From the NCBI GenBank assembly GCA_019456145.1, contig VRUL01000011.1:95890-159889 (forward strand): DNA of 64,000 bases, in the 5' to 3' direction. The notes below the pieces were generated by a model that did no database searches, was not told the origin of the DNA, and saw only the letters and a program-made list of their open reading frames with translations. Origin of the DNA: Planctomycetota bacterium. GTDB lineage: Bacteria > Planctomycetota > Phycisphaerae > Sedimentisphaerales > Anaerobacaceae. Shown here piece by piece: positions 52,789 through 62,487 of the stretch; positions within the stretch are counted from its first letter, which is position 1, and every line of letters starts with the position of its first letter. The translations under genes and the position numbers were made by a program.

Positions 52789-54150
52789 TCAGGACGATGG
52801 CTCTGGCATCAGGCCAAGCTCTATCATCTTTCTGTAAAGCGTGGATGGATTAATTCCAAGCCGCCGGGCTGTCTCCTCCTTGTTACCGCCGCTGGATAAC
52901 AAAACTCTTCTGATATGCTCTCTCTCATAAGTTGCCATAGCAACACGCAGGTCATCTGAATACTCCGAAAATTGAAGTCCACTGGTGATTTGAGGCGGAA
53001 GCTCAGCCAGCGTAATGTAATCCCCATGGCTTAAAATCATCGCACGTTCGATAACATTTCGTAGTTCCCTCACGTTGCCCGGCCAGGAATAAGCCATTAG
53101 CCTGCGAATTACCTCGTTGTCTACTCCCAGACAATTTCGTTTTAACTCCTTATTGAAGTTTTTAATGAAATGTTCGCAGAGCAGAGGGATGTCGTCTCGG
53201 TGTTTCTTCAACTCAGGAAGGTGAATTTCAAAAATCATAAGACGAAAATAAAGATCCTGGCGAAATTGACCTGCCTCCACGAGTTCTTCGAGCCTCTTAT
53301 TTGTAGAAGCAATTATTCGGGCTTTAAGTGGTACAACGACTTTGCCCCCGATTGGAATGAATTCCCGTTCTTCCAGGACGCGGAGCAGTTTGCCTTGAAG
53401 TACCCGTGCCATTTCTCCAATCTCATCAAGTAGGACAGTGCCGTTGCCGGCAAACTCGAAAAATCCCTCCCTGTCGCTGACTGCTCCGGTAAAGGCACCT
53501 CTGGTATGACCGAAAAGCTCGCTTTCCAGAAGATACTCCGGAATACCCGCACAATTTATGGCAACAAATGGCTCGTCTGGCGAATCGCTGCTGTCGTGAA
53601 TCGCTCGTGCAATGAGCTCCTTGCCGGTTCCAGAGGCACCGCTGATAAAAACCGTGCTTCTTGTTGGGGCTACTTTCTTTGCCAGTTCCAGTACCTCTTT
53701 CATCTTTTCGCTTTGACCTACCAAGGACAGAGATTCGACATCCTCCGACAGCTTTCTTCTTAGAAAGCTAATTTCTCTTAGCAAGCGTTTATGTTCCATA
53801 AGCCGCTCGATCTTCTGTAAGACATCTTCGACTATTAGTGGTTTCATTATGTAGTCTGATGCCCCTTTCCGGAATGCTTCTATAGATGTTTCAACTGTTC
53901 CATAAGCGGTAATCATAATCACAAAACTTTTGGGATTGATACGCAGAATCTGTTCCAGCACTTCGATACCGCTGATACCCGGCAATGAGATATCGCAAAG
54001 AGCAACATCTGGAAGGAATTCTTCGGCTATCGCCTGTCCCTTTTCTCCATCTGGCGCTGTTCTACACTCGTATCCTCGTCGGCGGAGCATAGTGGCAAGG
54101 TCTTCGCAGAAAAGACCTTCATCATCAATTATCAGTATCTTAACGGCCAT
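52789..54150 (-). CDS. NtrC-family sigma-54 activating response regulator
   Basis: 453 residues. Receiver with phospho-acceptor D53 (VALCDISLPG), AAA+ domain with Walker A GASGTGKE (171-178) and the sigma-54-contacting GAFTGA loop (218-223), and a Fis-type helix-turn-helix at the end (NKEETARRLGINPSTLYRKM). Its start overlaps the stop of the kinase gene (TAATG). It is the natural candidate to act at the palindromes and the sigma-54 promoter near 50.5 kb. Confidence 0.93.
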   Translation of the reverse strand: MAVKILIIDDEGLFCEDLATMLRRRGYECRTAPDGEKGQAIAEEFLPDVALCDISLPGISGIEVLEQILRINPKSFVIMITAYGTVETSIEAFRKGASDYIMKPLIVEDVLQKIERLMEHKRLLREISFLRRKLSEDVESLSLVGQSEKMKEVLELAKKVAPTRSTVFISGASGTGKELIARAIHDSSDSPDEPFVAINCAGIPEYLLESELFGHTRGAFTGAVSDREGFFEFAGNGTVLLDEIGEMARVLQGKLLRVLEEREFIPIGGKVVVPLKARIIASTNKRLEELVEAGQFRQDLYFRLMIFEIHLPELKKHRDDIPLLCEHFIKNFNKELKRNCLGVDNEVIRRLMAYSWPGNVRELRNVIERAMILSHGDYITLAELPPQITSGLQFSEYSDDLRVAMATYEREHIRRVLLSSGGNKEETARRLGINPSTLYRKMIELGLMPEPSS

Positions 54151-56114
54151 TATTTAGCTCCTGTTTTGTCTTTGGTTCGGATTGGTAAGGCTACCCTTAT
54201 CACTGTGCCTGCGCCCAGCTCACTCTTAACCGAGATTCGCCCTCCATGTGCACTGATAATATTGTGGACAATGCTAAGACCAAGCCCCAATCCACTCTTT
54301 TTGGTTGTGAAAAAAGGTGTAAAAATTTTAGAGCGGACTTCCTTCCTCATACCACCACCGGTATCTTCAAAAGAAACTATAATCTCTTCGCTGTCGCGAG
54401 AGGTGCCGATAGTTAAGCAGCCACCATTTGGCATTGCTTCCAACGCATTTAGCCCCAGATTTAGGAACACCTGAGCCAACTGGTCTTTGACACCTGTTGT
54501 CGGTGGCAGGTCTTTGGCCAATTCAGTACGTATTTGACAGCTCTTTGCCAAATGGTGCAGTCTTAACATGTTAAGGCTTTCATCAAGAGTGGAATTGAGT
54601 TGGCAGGTAGTCCAGTTGGCTTTTGAAGGTCGGGCAAGTTGACGCAGCCCTTGGACAATTCGGTTGATACGAGCAATTTCCCCTTCGAGCAAGTCCAGAC
54701 GATCCACTAAAAATTCCTCACTTTTTAGCTCTCTCAACAGCCGAAGCCGCGTAATAATCGAATTGAGTGGATTTCCGATCTCGTGGGCAATTGCTGCCGC
54801 CATTCTCCCAAGAACCGCCATCTTCGCCGAATGGAGCATTTCCGCTTCGAGCATCTTTCGCCTTGTAATGTTCTGGGTAAGTTCGACAACCTGGTAAATA
54901 TCGCCCTTGCTGTCCATTAGCGGCGCCACCGTTACCTGAAAAAAACGCTTATTTCCATTGGAATCAATTCGCTGGCGTTCTACAATCCGAATCTGTCCAT
55001 CTTTGAAAGTTTTCGCTGCCGGTCCTTCTTCTCCACCGATCCATTCATCCAAAATGTTCGATGTTTTTTTAATAACGTTTGCTGAGAAATCCAACCATTT
55101 TTTTATTTGGTAGTTGAGCCACACAGGCTGCATTCGCCTGTCCAGAATTACAAACCCTAACCCACTGGCCTGGACGACACGTTCCAACCGTTGCCTGATA
55201 GCACGGGAGTATCTTTCCTCTGAACGAAGTCTGTCTGTAATACTTGTGGTAAAATATGCTGTCAACAACATTATAATAAATTGCAGACCTACTATACTAC
55301 AAACATAAAGCGGCTTATGTGCAGCATGAACTATTTCTTCGCCTTCATCCCCGTGTGGGAAGATAAGCAATGTGTAATGCTCTACGGTATCTGACATTTC
55401 CAGAAAAGCCATAGCACTAAACAAAAGTAATGCAATTATCACAATTGCATAACATTTTCGCCTATTCAAAAGTACGCCGCCAATGATGACATGGAATAGA
55501 TATGTCAAAAACAGCGGATTCTCGATACCACCGGAGTAGTGCAGCATGATAGTCAAAATAACAAGATCAGAAACTATCTGCATTTCGCGCAGGTACAGAG
55601 TAAGCAGTCGACGGCGAAGTAAAGCACTGTATATGATATTGGTCACAACAAGAAACGCAACTGAAGTTAGTAGCGGCCAAAGCAGTTCTCCTGGAAGATA
55701 TTTGAGAACCTTAACTGTAGCGATAATCAGGGTGGTTGCAACAACGCATGCCAGCCATCGCATTTTGACAAACCACATATTGAAGTGAATCATTTGCTCT
55801 TCCGGCAGGCGTTCTTCTAATTGCAACTCGTGCTGCTCAACCTTCGCCGAAGGAAACATCGAGGTCCCTGTTCTCAAAATGTACCAGCTAACAAAAAATC
55901 CTACTATCACCGAAGCACTGACACCACGAATTAGATGAAGGACATGGCGCAGTTCCATACCAATTTCGTTAAGCCATAAATGTTCCACAACCTGGTAGGC
56001 TGAAAAGATAAACGCAATAATCCCCAGTGCCAATAAGAACGCCCGCGTAGGAACGCTCGACCGCTTATAAGAGAAGTATGAACTCTTTAGCTGTTTGTCT
56101 TTCTGCTTTTCCAA
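54150..56114 (-). CDS. Membrane PAS sensor histidine kinase
   Basis: 654 residues. About eight membrane helices in two blocks (residues 25-85 and 115-300), a PAS domain (about 310-430; QASGLGFVILDRRMQPVWLN), an H-box AAIAHEIGNPLNSIITRLR with the phosphorylated His, and a HATPase domain (QVFLNLGLNALEAMPNGG, FEDTGGGM, TTKKSGLGLGLSIVHNII). NtrB/HydH-like cytoplasmic core. It phosphorylates the regulator encoded next. The signal is unknown; the large membrane part suggests sensing in or at the membrane (quinone, redox or metal). Confidence 0.92.
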   Translation of the reverse strand: MEKQKDKQLKSSYFSYKRSSVPTRAFLLALGIIAFIFSAYQVVEHLWLNEIGMELRHVLHLIRGVSASVIVGFFVSWYILRTGTSMFPSAKVEQHELQLEERLPEEQMIHFNMWFVKMRWLACVVATTLIIATVKVLKYLPGELLWPLLTSVAFLVVTNIIYSALLRRRLLTLYLREMQIVSDLVILTIMLHYSGGIENPLFLTYLFHVIIGGVLLNRRKCYAIVIIALLLFSAMAFLEMSDTVEHYTLLIFPHGDEGEEIVHAAHKPLYVCSIVGLQFIIMLLTAYFTTSITDRLRSEERYSRAIRQRLERVVQASGLGFVILDRRMQPVWLNYQIKKWLDFSANVIKKTSNILDEWIGGEEGPAAKTFKDGQIRIVERQRIDSNGNKRFFQVTVAPLMDSKGDIYQVVELTQNITRRKMLEAEMLHSAKMAVLGRMAAAIAHEIGNPLNSIITRLRLLRELKSEEFLVDRLDLLEGEIARINRIVQGLRQLARPSKANWTTCQLNSTLDESLNMLRLHHLAKSCQIRTELAKDLPPTTGVKDQLAQVFLNLGLNALEAMPNGGCLTIGTSRDSEEIIVSFEDTGGGMRKEVRSKIFTPFFTTKKSGLGLGLSIVHNIISAHGGRISVKSELGAGTVIRVALPIRTKDKTGAK

Positions 56115-56528
56115 TAGCCCTTAGCTCCGGTTTATTAGCGTTGAATACATTTCTTCCGGTCTGCTCGCCTTAGGCAAGAAATCCTAATTTCACTTCTCGA
56201 CCTGCTGTTTCTCTTTGCGCACAAAGATACTACATAAAACAGGTCTCACTAACTTGCCACAGTCGAGTTTAATCCATTGCTTCCACTGCTTATGCTTCCA
56301 CAATTTTACACAAAACTTGGGCATCCCGCAACCGTATTAACTCACGATGACCCATTTTTAAGGGGACTTTGGCTGTAAGGTGAGTATCTGGAATAAGTTG
56401 TGGTGCTTTCGCATACCATTTACAAAACGAGGGAATTTTTTACTGCTTGAGTGTGTAATAGTGATGGTTGAGTACCCTCGGGCGGCCCTCTGGCAAACTC
56501 TGCGCGTAGTTCTCTTATTGCGCTGACC
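56115..56528. other. Intergenic, nothing recognised
   Basis: 414 bp between the divergent kinase and the truncated ParB-like gene. No promoter pair or gene is convincing; it probably contains the lost 5' part of the ParB-like gene. Confidence 0.35.
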
Positions 56529-57248
56529 ATGTTTATATGCTGTGGCCAGCGACAGGCTTATGATAAGCATTACTACTTTCTTAGTGCAAATCGTGGTATT
56601 CTGGCCCAAATCATTATTGATGAGGATAAACATGTTATTGACGGTGCTCATCGACTCCGGGCCGCCCATAAACTTGGCCTAAAGACCATTCCTACATTAG
56701 TTGTGCCGGGCCTCTCCGAAGATGAAAAATATGAATTAGCTCTAGCGCTTAACCTTCATCGCAGGCATTTAACTCCATTAGAACTGGCTCAAATTGCCAA
56801 GAAAAACAAGAAACTCTTGCCCAAATTGGCAATTAGATTAAGGCAGAAGGGCCAGAGTTATCGTCAGATTGCTGATGCATTGGGGGTATCACACCAGCAT
56901 GTACGGAACATGATCGTGAAGGCTACTGTAAACAAGAATACAGTAGATTTGCCTGATATCATAGAAGGCAGGGACGGCAAGAAACGGTCGGCAAAAGTCA
57001 AACCTAAAGCAATTCCTGCTGTATATGTTAATACTTCCAGAGAGATACAACGGGCTGCAGAAGCCTGTCATACTGCTGGAGCAGACAGATTCCCCAACAA
57101 GATTATACCCCTGAAGCAGGCAGAACGGATTGCAAAAAAGAAGGCCAATGATGACCTTAGACAGAAAGACTACCAGGACTTCAAGCAGGGCCAAGCTACT
57201 TTATTATTAGGAGATTTTAGATTTAGGTGTTCAGAAATTGTTGATTCG
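56529..57248 (+). pseudogene. Truncated ParB-like/DNA methyltransferase gene
   Basis: The frame carries a ParB-type nuclease domain lacking its first residues (ILAQIIIDEDKHVIDGAHRL, ALALNLHRRHLTPLELAQIA), an HTH-like segment (YRQIADALGVSHQHVRNMI), then ATLLLGDFRFRCSEIVDSSF. That last piece is the opening of an N6/N4 DNA methyltransferase (L-L-x-G-D-F ... D-S-x-F-D-L-I, normally followed by TDPPY). The homology ends at about 57248, exactly where the convergent phosphatase gene begins; beyond it the frame only reads that gene's antisense. A phage- or plasmid-type gene cut by a rearrangement. Confidence 0.7.
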
Positions 57249-58091
57249 TCATTTGATCTCCGCAACAATCAGCGTTCTGTCATCGGTGGTCGGTCCGTAC
57301 TTGGCGACTGGGTCGAGGATTTGGTCGGCCATGTCGAAAAGTTCGACACACATCGCTACGGTCGCAAGGCCATCGATGCCGAGTTGCTTGCCTGTGGAGT
57401 CCGTAGTTTCCGTCAAGCCGTCTGTATGAAAGACCAGGCGGTCCCCCGGGTTGAGGCTAAGGGTGTGCTCTGGTTCGTCGGCAAGACACTCTTCCTGGAC
57501 GCCAATGAGAAGGTTTTGGCTAGGCAGCCGTTCCACGGTTGTACCGTCGGAGCGGATCAAAAGGGGACTGGGATGTCCTGCGCCGCTCCACGTTATCTGG
57601 CGGCGTTCGAGGTCAATCCGGGAAGCTATGAAAGTTAGAAACATGCCGGTCTCGGCGAAGTTATCATAAATGAACGAATTGAGCAATTGGACAATGTTCC
57701 GTGGTGGCTGACCCTTAAGAATCCAGTGCCGCACCTCGCTGCTGACGCGGGTAGCGAGCAAAGCCCCTTGGACGCCGTGCCCGACGACGTCGCACATAGT
57801 GATGTAACACGTGTCCTTGTCACAGAACCGGACTTGACAATAGTCGCCACCGACCTTTTCAATAGGTATATACCGCACATCGATCTCGATCCGGTCGTTG
57901 CGGATGGGCTGGGGCAGCAAAGTGAAGTGGATTTTCGCTGCGAGATTAAAGTCGATATCCAGCGACTTCGCACGGTTAATGTGTGACCGCAGTTGAGTAC
58001 GGGTCGCGTCCAACGTGCGCTCTAAGGCGGAAATGCGCTCGCGTAATCGCTCCGCGTCGTTGGTGTTTTCTTCGCTATCTGGGGACACCAT
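57249..58091 (-). CDS. PP2C/SpoIIE-type serine phosphatase
   Basis: 280 residues. An N-terminal coiled coil (ERLRERISALERTLDATRTQ) is followed by the SpoIIE/RsbU catalytic domain with metal-binding aspartates in KVGGDYCQVRF, TMCDVVGHGVQGALLA, VFHTDGLTETTDS and TTDDRTLIV. It dephosphorylates STAS antagonists in partner-switching. AAGGAG lies upstream of the ATG. Its substrate is probably the STAS protein at 61639 of the same strand. GC-richer than its neighbours. Confidence 0.88.
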   Translation of the reverse strand: MVSPDSEENTNDAERLRERISALERTLDATRTQLRSHINRAKSLDIDFNLAAKIHFTLLPQPIRNDRIEIDVRYIPIEKVGGDYCQVRFCDKDTCYITMCDVVGHGVQGALLATRVSSEVRHWILKGQPPRNIVQLLNSFIYDNFAETGMFLTFIASRIDLERRQITWSGAGHPSPLLIRSDGTTVERLPSQNLLIGVQEECLADEPEHTLSLNPGDRLVFHTDGLTETTDSTGKQLGIDGLATVAMCVELFDMADQILDPVAKYGPTTDDRTLIVAEIK

Positions 58092-58152
58092 ACCTATTTC
58101 TCCTTATTAAACGCCTGGCTACGCAACCAAGCCTTTCGATTCCATAGTAATA

Positions 58153-58382
58153 TCAAAATCCTCTCGTATTACAGCACAACCATTTCGGTGTTACCTGGTT
58201 CACCTTTACCTGCATAAAAATCAGACTCTTTCGGGTTAAAGAGACTTCTCGGGAGACAGCCCGTACGAAATCAAACGTATTTTCTGTGGTCTGATTAACC
58301 GGAATATCAAGATAAAGCAAATCGACCACCTCTGTAACAGTACCAAGAGGTGCACAGATTACAACTCTGGGAGTGTGTTTGC
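58153..58382 (-). pseudogene. Out-of-frame continuation of the FHA protein gene
   Basis: One frame off from the FHA gene an open stretch reads KHTPRVVICAPLGTVTEVV and DLLYLDIPVNQTTENTF, then VRAVSREVSLTRKSLIF, ending at TGA 58153-58155. The composition looks coding and it starts where the FHA domain ends, so a single frameshift (real or a sequencing error) may split a longer FHA protein. No family recognised. Confidence 0.4.
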
Positions 58383-58681
58383 TGGGCCAGGGATGGCTCT
58401 ATTGATAAAGAGAAAGGGCCAATACTTATTGATTCGCAGGGCAAAACAGCATACGCTTCTACGCGCTTGTCATTTACGAATGTACCGTTATGGCTGCCAA
58501 GGTCTTCAACAACCCGGCAGCCAAACGGGTCCTGGAAGATTCTGGCGTGTTTCCGTGAGACCTCTTTGCTTTCGAAAGTTACATCACATTGGTCGCTACG
58601 GCCAAGGATTGTGACTTTGGCATCCAGCTCGACCTGCTGGATCTCCCCATGTCCGGATATTTTCAATATTGCTGCTGCCAT
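58307..58681 (-). CDS. FHA-domain phosphothreonine-binding protein
   Basis: 124 residues. Complete FHA core: VTILGRSDQCDVTFESKEVS, RKHARIFQ, VVEDLGSHNGTFVNDKRV and ISIGPFSLSI, with the Arg, Ser and Asn that bind phosphothreonine. The C-terminal 25 residues (QQTHSQSCNLCTSWYCYRGG) look like read-through of a shifted frame. It would link a Ser/Thr kinase signal to the phosphatase and partner-switching proteins of this operon (inference). Confidence 0.85.
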   Translation of the reverse strand: MAAAILKISGHGEIQQVELDAKVTILGRSDQCDVTFESKEVSRKHARIFQDPFGCRVVEDLGSHNGTFVNDKRVEAYAVLPCESISIGPFSLSIEPSLAQQTHSQSCNLCTSWYCYRGGRFALS

Positions 58682-58756
58682 ATTGTATTAATCTCATTAA
58701 ACAGCCGTGTAATCATCACAGAGATTGGCAAGGTCAGTATAGCTCATCATCGAGTT

Positions 58757-59773
58757 TTACTCTAACTCTTCCCAGAATTTCTGCTCGGCTTTTCGGAACT
58801 GTTCGAAGCTGGTCTCCAACTCTGAAATCATCGATTTGATATGGTCTTTGTCAATCAGTTTGTCGTCTGTTACGGTCATCAGTTTCTGCAAACGCAGGGC
58901 AGCGCTGTCCAGGCGCTCGGCACCGGCAGCAAAAGCGCCCGCCGAGTCAAGCACGGTTTGTATTTTGAACTCCTTCTCTTTAGGTTTATAAAGCAGCTTC
59001 CACGGTGCCCTGCGGACCTCCCGGCTGGTCAGTTTGAGATTTACACTGACTTCGGAGATGTTGCTGATAATTCGGTCGATTCGTTCGTCGCCGGTAACTT
59101 CTTTCATGCTCTTTAGCGCTGATTCGGCTGTTTCAAGAGCGGAAGCAGCTTTTGTAAGTGTTTGTTCTATCTGGCTGGTTATGGCTGGTATAGCCTTTTC
59201 CAGTTCCGCCGCGACGTTCCTAAGAGATGAGATGACTGAATCGGCATTATCACGGTTGACCTCATACTTGACCAATGCCAGGATACTGTCGGGATTGTCA
59301 GAGTCGAATTCGTATTTGAGGGCATCCATTACACTGTCGGCAAGGGTCAGATCCACGGTTTGGCCGTCCTTGATAATTTCACCTTCACTGCCTAAATCCT
59401 CAATGGATAATAAAGCATCGCCTCCCAAGACATTGCTTTGGGGAACGAGTACGCAATCACGGCGCAATTGATACTGTTGAGGTATCTTCATGGTGAAAAA
59501 TACATAGATATCGTCAGTGTCCGGCTTGGTTGGGTCAAGCTTTCTGATTCGTGTATGTGTAATTTGGCCAATCTTGATTCCACCCAAATGTATGGGGCTG
59601 CCATGACTGAGGCCTTTCAGGCCGACTCTATAGGGAAGTCTGACTGTGATTTCCTGTTGAGCGGTGAACAGATTAGACCAGTCTGCCAGCACTACCACGA
59701 TATAAATTGTCAGCAACAACACCACTAATGTGGTTATGCCAACCGCAATCTCATTACTGATTTTTCTTGCCAT
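58757..59773 (-). CDS. mlaD: MlaD-type MCE protein
   Basis: 338 residues. One membrane anchor (AVGITTLVVLLLTIYIVVVL), an MCE domain (ITVRLPYRVGLKGLSHGSPI, HLGGIKIGQITHTRI, GGDALLSIEDLG), then a long helical coiled-coil tail (about 180-335; AVPAITSQIEQTL-like heptads). MCE proteins form rings that shuttle phospholipids between inner and outer membranes. Third gene of the mlaE-mlaF-mlaD set. Confidence 0.88.
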   Translation of the reverse strand: MARKISNEIAVGITTLVVLLLTIYIVVVLADWSNLFTAQQEITVRLPYRVGLKGLSHGSPIHLGGIKIGQITHTRIRKLDPTKPDTDDIYVFFTMKIPQQYQLRRDCVLVPQSNVLGGDALLSIEDLGSEGEIIKDGQTVDLTLADSVMDALKYEFDSDNPDSILALVKYEVNRDNADSVISSLRNVAAELEKAIPAITSQIEQTLTKAASALETAESALKSMKEVTGDERIDRIISNISEVSVNLKLTSREVRRAPWKLLYKPKEKEFKIQTVLDSAGAFAAGAERLDSAALRLQKLMTVTDDKLIDKDHIKSMISELETSFEQFRKAEQKFWEELE

Positions 59774-59832
59774 ATCTTTTTTCTTTAACTGTTTTCAATA
59801 AACACGGAAATACCTTAGGTATAAATTTTTTT

Positions 59833-60696
59833 CTATGTCTGGTGCTTAAGACTGACCATAAGCAGGTCATCTTCATAATCACGAGTCAACTTGCGATCTG
59901 TAATTGGGCCGTGAGCATCACCTCGTAGAAACTGCCGTACCAGCTTGTCCTGTTGGCTTTGTAATTTGTCGGGCTCACTGTCCCGCAAGGCTTCAAACTC
60001 CTGCCGTGACCCTATTTTTAGGATTCTGCCTCTGTCCAGCATACACATGCGGTCAGCTATTGTAAAGGCCGAGTCCATCTCGTGAGTTACCACCACACTG
60101 GTTACTCGAAGCTTTCTGGTCAAATCGATAATCAATTGGTCGACTTGGGCACTGGTTACGGGATCCAGTCCGGCGCTGGGCTCGTCGTAAAATAAAATCT
60201 GTGGATCAAGCGCGATAGCCCGGGCCAGGCCGGCGCGTTTCTTCATTCCTCCGCTCAGTTGCGCCGGCATTTTGTCGGAATGCCTTCGCAGTCCTACCAG
60301 TTCCAGTTTTATCTTGACCATGATATCGATAGTTGGCTCGTCAAGGTTTGTATGCTCCTGCAACAGCAAAGCCACGTTTTCACCCACTGTCAGCGAGTTA
60401 AATAAGGCACCCGACTGGAATAGAATGCCAAGGCGCTTGCGAACTTCGTTGAGTTCGTTCTCCGACATCGTGGTTATATCCTGTCCGAACAACTTGACGC
60501 TGCCCTCGTCGGGAATAAGTGAGCCGATAAGGTGCCGCAGCAGTGTGCTCTTTCCACATCCGCTGCCGCCGATAATCACCATTATCTCTCCGGGATATAC
60601 CTGAAGGTTGATACCGTCCAACACCCGCTGTGAGCCAAAACTCTTTACCATTTGGCGAATTTCGATAACAGGTTTTTTCTTCGTCTCTGCTGCCAT
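59833..60696 (-). CDS. mlaF: MlaF-type ABC transporter ATPase
   Basis: 287 residues: Walker A GGSGCGKST (about 39-47), Q-loop ILFQSGALFNSLTV, signature LSGGMKKRAGLARAIALDP (the M-K-K variant is typical of MlaF/Ttg2A), Walker B ILFYDEPSAGLDP, and switch VVTHEMDSA. It powers phospholipid transport with MlaE. Lies between mlaE and mlaD. Confidence 0.92.
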   Translation of the reverse strand: MAAETKKKPVIEIRQMVKSFGSQRVLDGINLQVYPGEIMVIIGGSGCGKSTLLRHLIGSLIPDEGSVKLFGQDITTMSENELNEVRKRLGILFQSGALFNSLTVGENVALLLQEHTNLDEPTIDIMVKIKLELVGLRRHSDKMPAQLSGGMKKRAGLARAIALDPQILFYDEPSAGLDPVTSAQVDQLIIDLTRKLRVTSVVVTHEMDSAFTIADRMCMLDRGRILKIGSRQEFEALRDSEPDKLQSQQDKLVRQFLRGDAHGPITDRKLTRDYEDDLLMVSLKHQT

Positions 60697-60751
60697 AGCC
60701 CTTTAATCTTTGTCCGAAACATTAAATCCGTAAACTAATTTGCCGGTCATG

Positions 60752-61642
60752 TTAATCAAATAGTCCGTAAGAATAGAAAACCAGAGTGAAGACCGCATCA
60801 GCGGTAATAATCGCTACGATACAGTAAACTACAGTTTTGGTGGTGGCCTGGCCTACTCCTGCACTGCCTTGCCAGGGTTTGACCGACAGGCCGAGGAAGC
60901 ACGCAATCAACCCAATCAGAAGGCCGAATACAGCCGCCTTAACCAGGCCTGTAGCGAAACCGGATAAATCAAGCGCCTCGGTGGTCAATTGAAAATATAT
61001 GTCTGGGTCAATTCCCAGTTTGACAGCCGTAAACATACCGCTGGCAACCATAACGATGTCAGCTATAACTGTCAGCATTATCGTCATTATTATCGTTGCT
61101 AACAAACGCGGTACGACTAAAAAGCGAACCGGGTTCAGACCTGAGACCTGCAGGGCCTCAATCTCCTCAGCGGTGGCCATAGTACCCAATTCAGCAGCGA
61201 TGCTGGCTCCGGCAAAACCACAGAGCACCACGGCGGTCATTAATGGGCCAAGTTCTCTGAAGCCGGCGATTGCATTAATAGTTGCAATTTGCTCCGATTG
61301 CCCAAATTCATCGAGCTTGGGAAACATCTGCAACGGTAGAATCATACCGATAGCCAATTGTATTAGAATCACAATAGGAACAGCTCTTACCCCCACCCGC
61401 ACCATCTGCGCAATAAGGGCGTTACGGCCTATCCGCTGCCCCGGGACAAGCAGGCCTTTGGTGGTATAGGAGGTGGCTTTACCTAAGAGCAAAGACATCC
61501 CTCCTAACATTGAGAAAATGCTGCGCCCTGCACTTAAGGTGAACTGCCCCAGTGTTCCTACCGCCCGGGCAAGAACCCCTGGTTCTGTTGGCTTTTCGGA
61601 TACAGTCCGTAAGGACTCCATAGGAGAATCCGAGTCTTTCAT
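60752..61642 (-). CDS. mlaE: MlaE-type permease
   Basis: 296 residues, DUF140 fold with five or six membrane helices: AIVIL-type QLAIGMILPLQMF, FRELGPLMTAVVLCGFAGAS, AAELGTMATAEEIEALQVSG (the EQ-loop contacting MlaF) and FGLLIGLIACFLGLSV. Inner-membrane part of the lipid transporter. Overlaps the STAS gene by 4 bp, so lipid transport and partner-switching genes are co-transcribed. Confidence 0.92.
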   Translation of the reverse strand: MKDSDSPMESLRTVSEKPTEPGVLARAVGTLGQFTLSAGRSIFSMLGGMSLLLGKATSYTTKGLLVPGQRIGRNALIAQMVRVGVRAVPIVILIQLAIGMILPLQMFPKLDEFGQSEQIATINAIAGFRELGPLMTAVVLCGFAGASIAAELGTMATAEEIEALQVSGLNPVRFLVVPRLLATIIMTIMLTVIADIVMVASGMFTAVKLGIDPDIYFQLTTEALDLSGFATGLVKAAVFGLLIGLIACFLGLSVKPWQGSAGVGQATTKTVVYCIVAIITADAVFTLVFYSYGLFD

Positions 61643-61998
61643 TGCGACAACGCTTCAGCTTCGCTGTCATAAATTTGAAATATAGATTCTAATCGACAAA
61701 TTTCGAAAACACTTCGGACGCGCTGCACGAGGCCCACGAGTTTTAGTTTGCTGCCATTTTGACGGCACCACTTCAAAGCTCCCACTAAAGTAGCCAATCC
61801 GCTCGAATCCATGAACTGAACTTGTGTCATATTAACGACAAGTATCTGAGGCTTTTTCTGGTAAAGCTCCTTAAATTTGTTCTTTAGCTCGATAAAACAT
61901 TTCATATCTATTTCCCCACCCAGTTCAAGCACAATAGCCTGGCCTTCGTGCCTGACGCCTCTAATTATATCTTTAGGATAACTACTAGCATCTGTCAT
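61639..61998 (-). CDS. STAS-domain anti-sigma factor antagonist
   Basis: 119 residues, SpoIIAA/RsbV-like: AIVLELGGEIDMKCFIELKN, ILVVNMTQVQFMDSSGLATL with the phosphorylatable Ser of D-S-S-G-L, and LKLVGLVQRVRSVFEICRLE. Partner of the RsbW-like kinase encoded just upstream and probable substrate of the PP2C phosphatase at 57249. It could alternatively be the MlaB-like STAS subunit of the transporter, given its 4-bp overlap with mlaE. Confidence 0.88.
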   Translation of the reverse strand: MTDASSYPKDIIRGVRHEGQAIVLELGGEIDMKCFIELKNKFKELYQKKPQILVVNMTQVQFMDSSGLATLVGALKWCRQNGSKLKLVGLVQRVRSVFEICRLESIFQIYDSEAEALSQ

Positions 61999-62028
61999 GA
62001 TTCAAAGCTCTTTATTTTATTAGATGTT

Positions 62029-62487
62029 CTAATTTATGTATTTTACCATCCGTAACTGCATACCACAATCGTCGGCACGTGAGAAATCGATTTCATCCAT
62101 GACCGAATTGATAACGTGCACACCAACTCCACCAGGCCTGATGTCAGCCAGGTCCCTGCCCTTTATGCTTTCGGGGTCAACCTGTTTGCCGAAATCTCGA
62201 ATCACTATCTCCAACGCCGGCTTGTTTTCATTTCCATAATTGATTTTGTTAAGCTTTACAATGATAGGTTTGTCACATGGTCCGTCATAGCTGTGACGAA
62301 TCACATTGGTCAGGGCCTCCACCACTGCTAATGTTATCGATTCGCCTTTGTCCTCACTGAATCCGAAAGCCTGAGCCACCTGACGTACCGCTGTACGCGC
62401 CACGCACAGGTAGTCCGGATTAGCGCAGATGCGCAGCTCAATCTGAGTGTTTGTTGAGCTCTCTTTTTCTTTTGTGTCAATATTCAT
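62029..62487 (-). CDS. RsbW-type anti-sigma factor/serine kinase
   Basis: 152 residues from ATG 62487, which opens the family domain; longer frames upstream lack support. GHKL ATPase: ESITLAVVEALTNVIRHSYD (N-box), LEIVIRDFGKQVDPESIKGR (G1) and DIRPGGVGVHVINSVMDEID (G2). It phosphorylates its STAS antagonist and may bind a sigma factor or another target. Overlaps the lipoprotein gene by 11 bp. Confidence 0.88.
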   Translation of the reverse strand: MNIDTKEKESSTNTQIELRICANPDYLCVARTAVRQVAQAFGFSEDKGESITLAVVEALTNVIRHSYDGPCDKPIIVKLNKINYGNENKPALEIVIRDFGKQVDPESIKGRDLADIRPGGVGVHVINSVMDEIDFSRADDCGMQLRMVKYIN

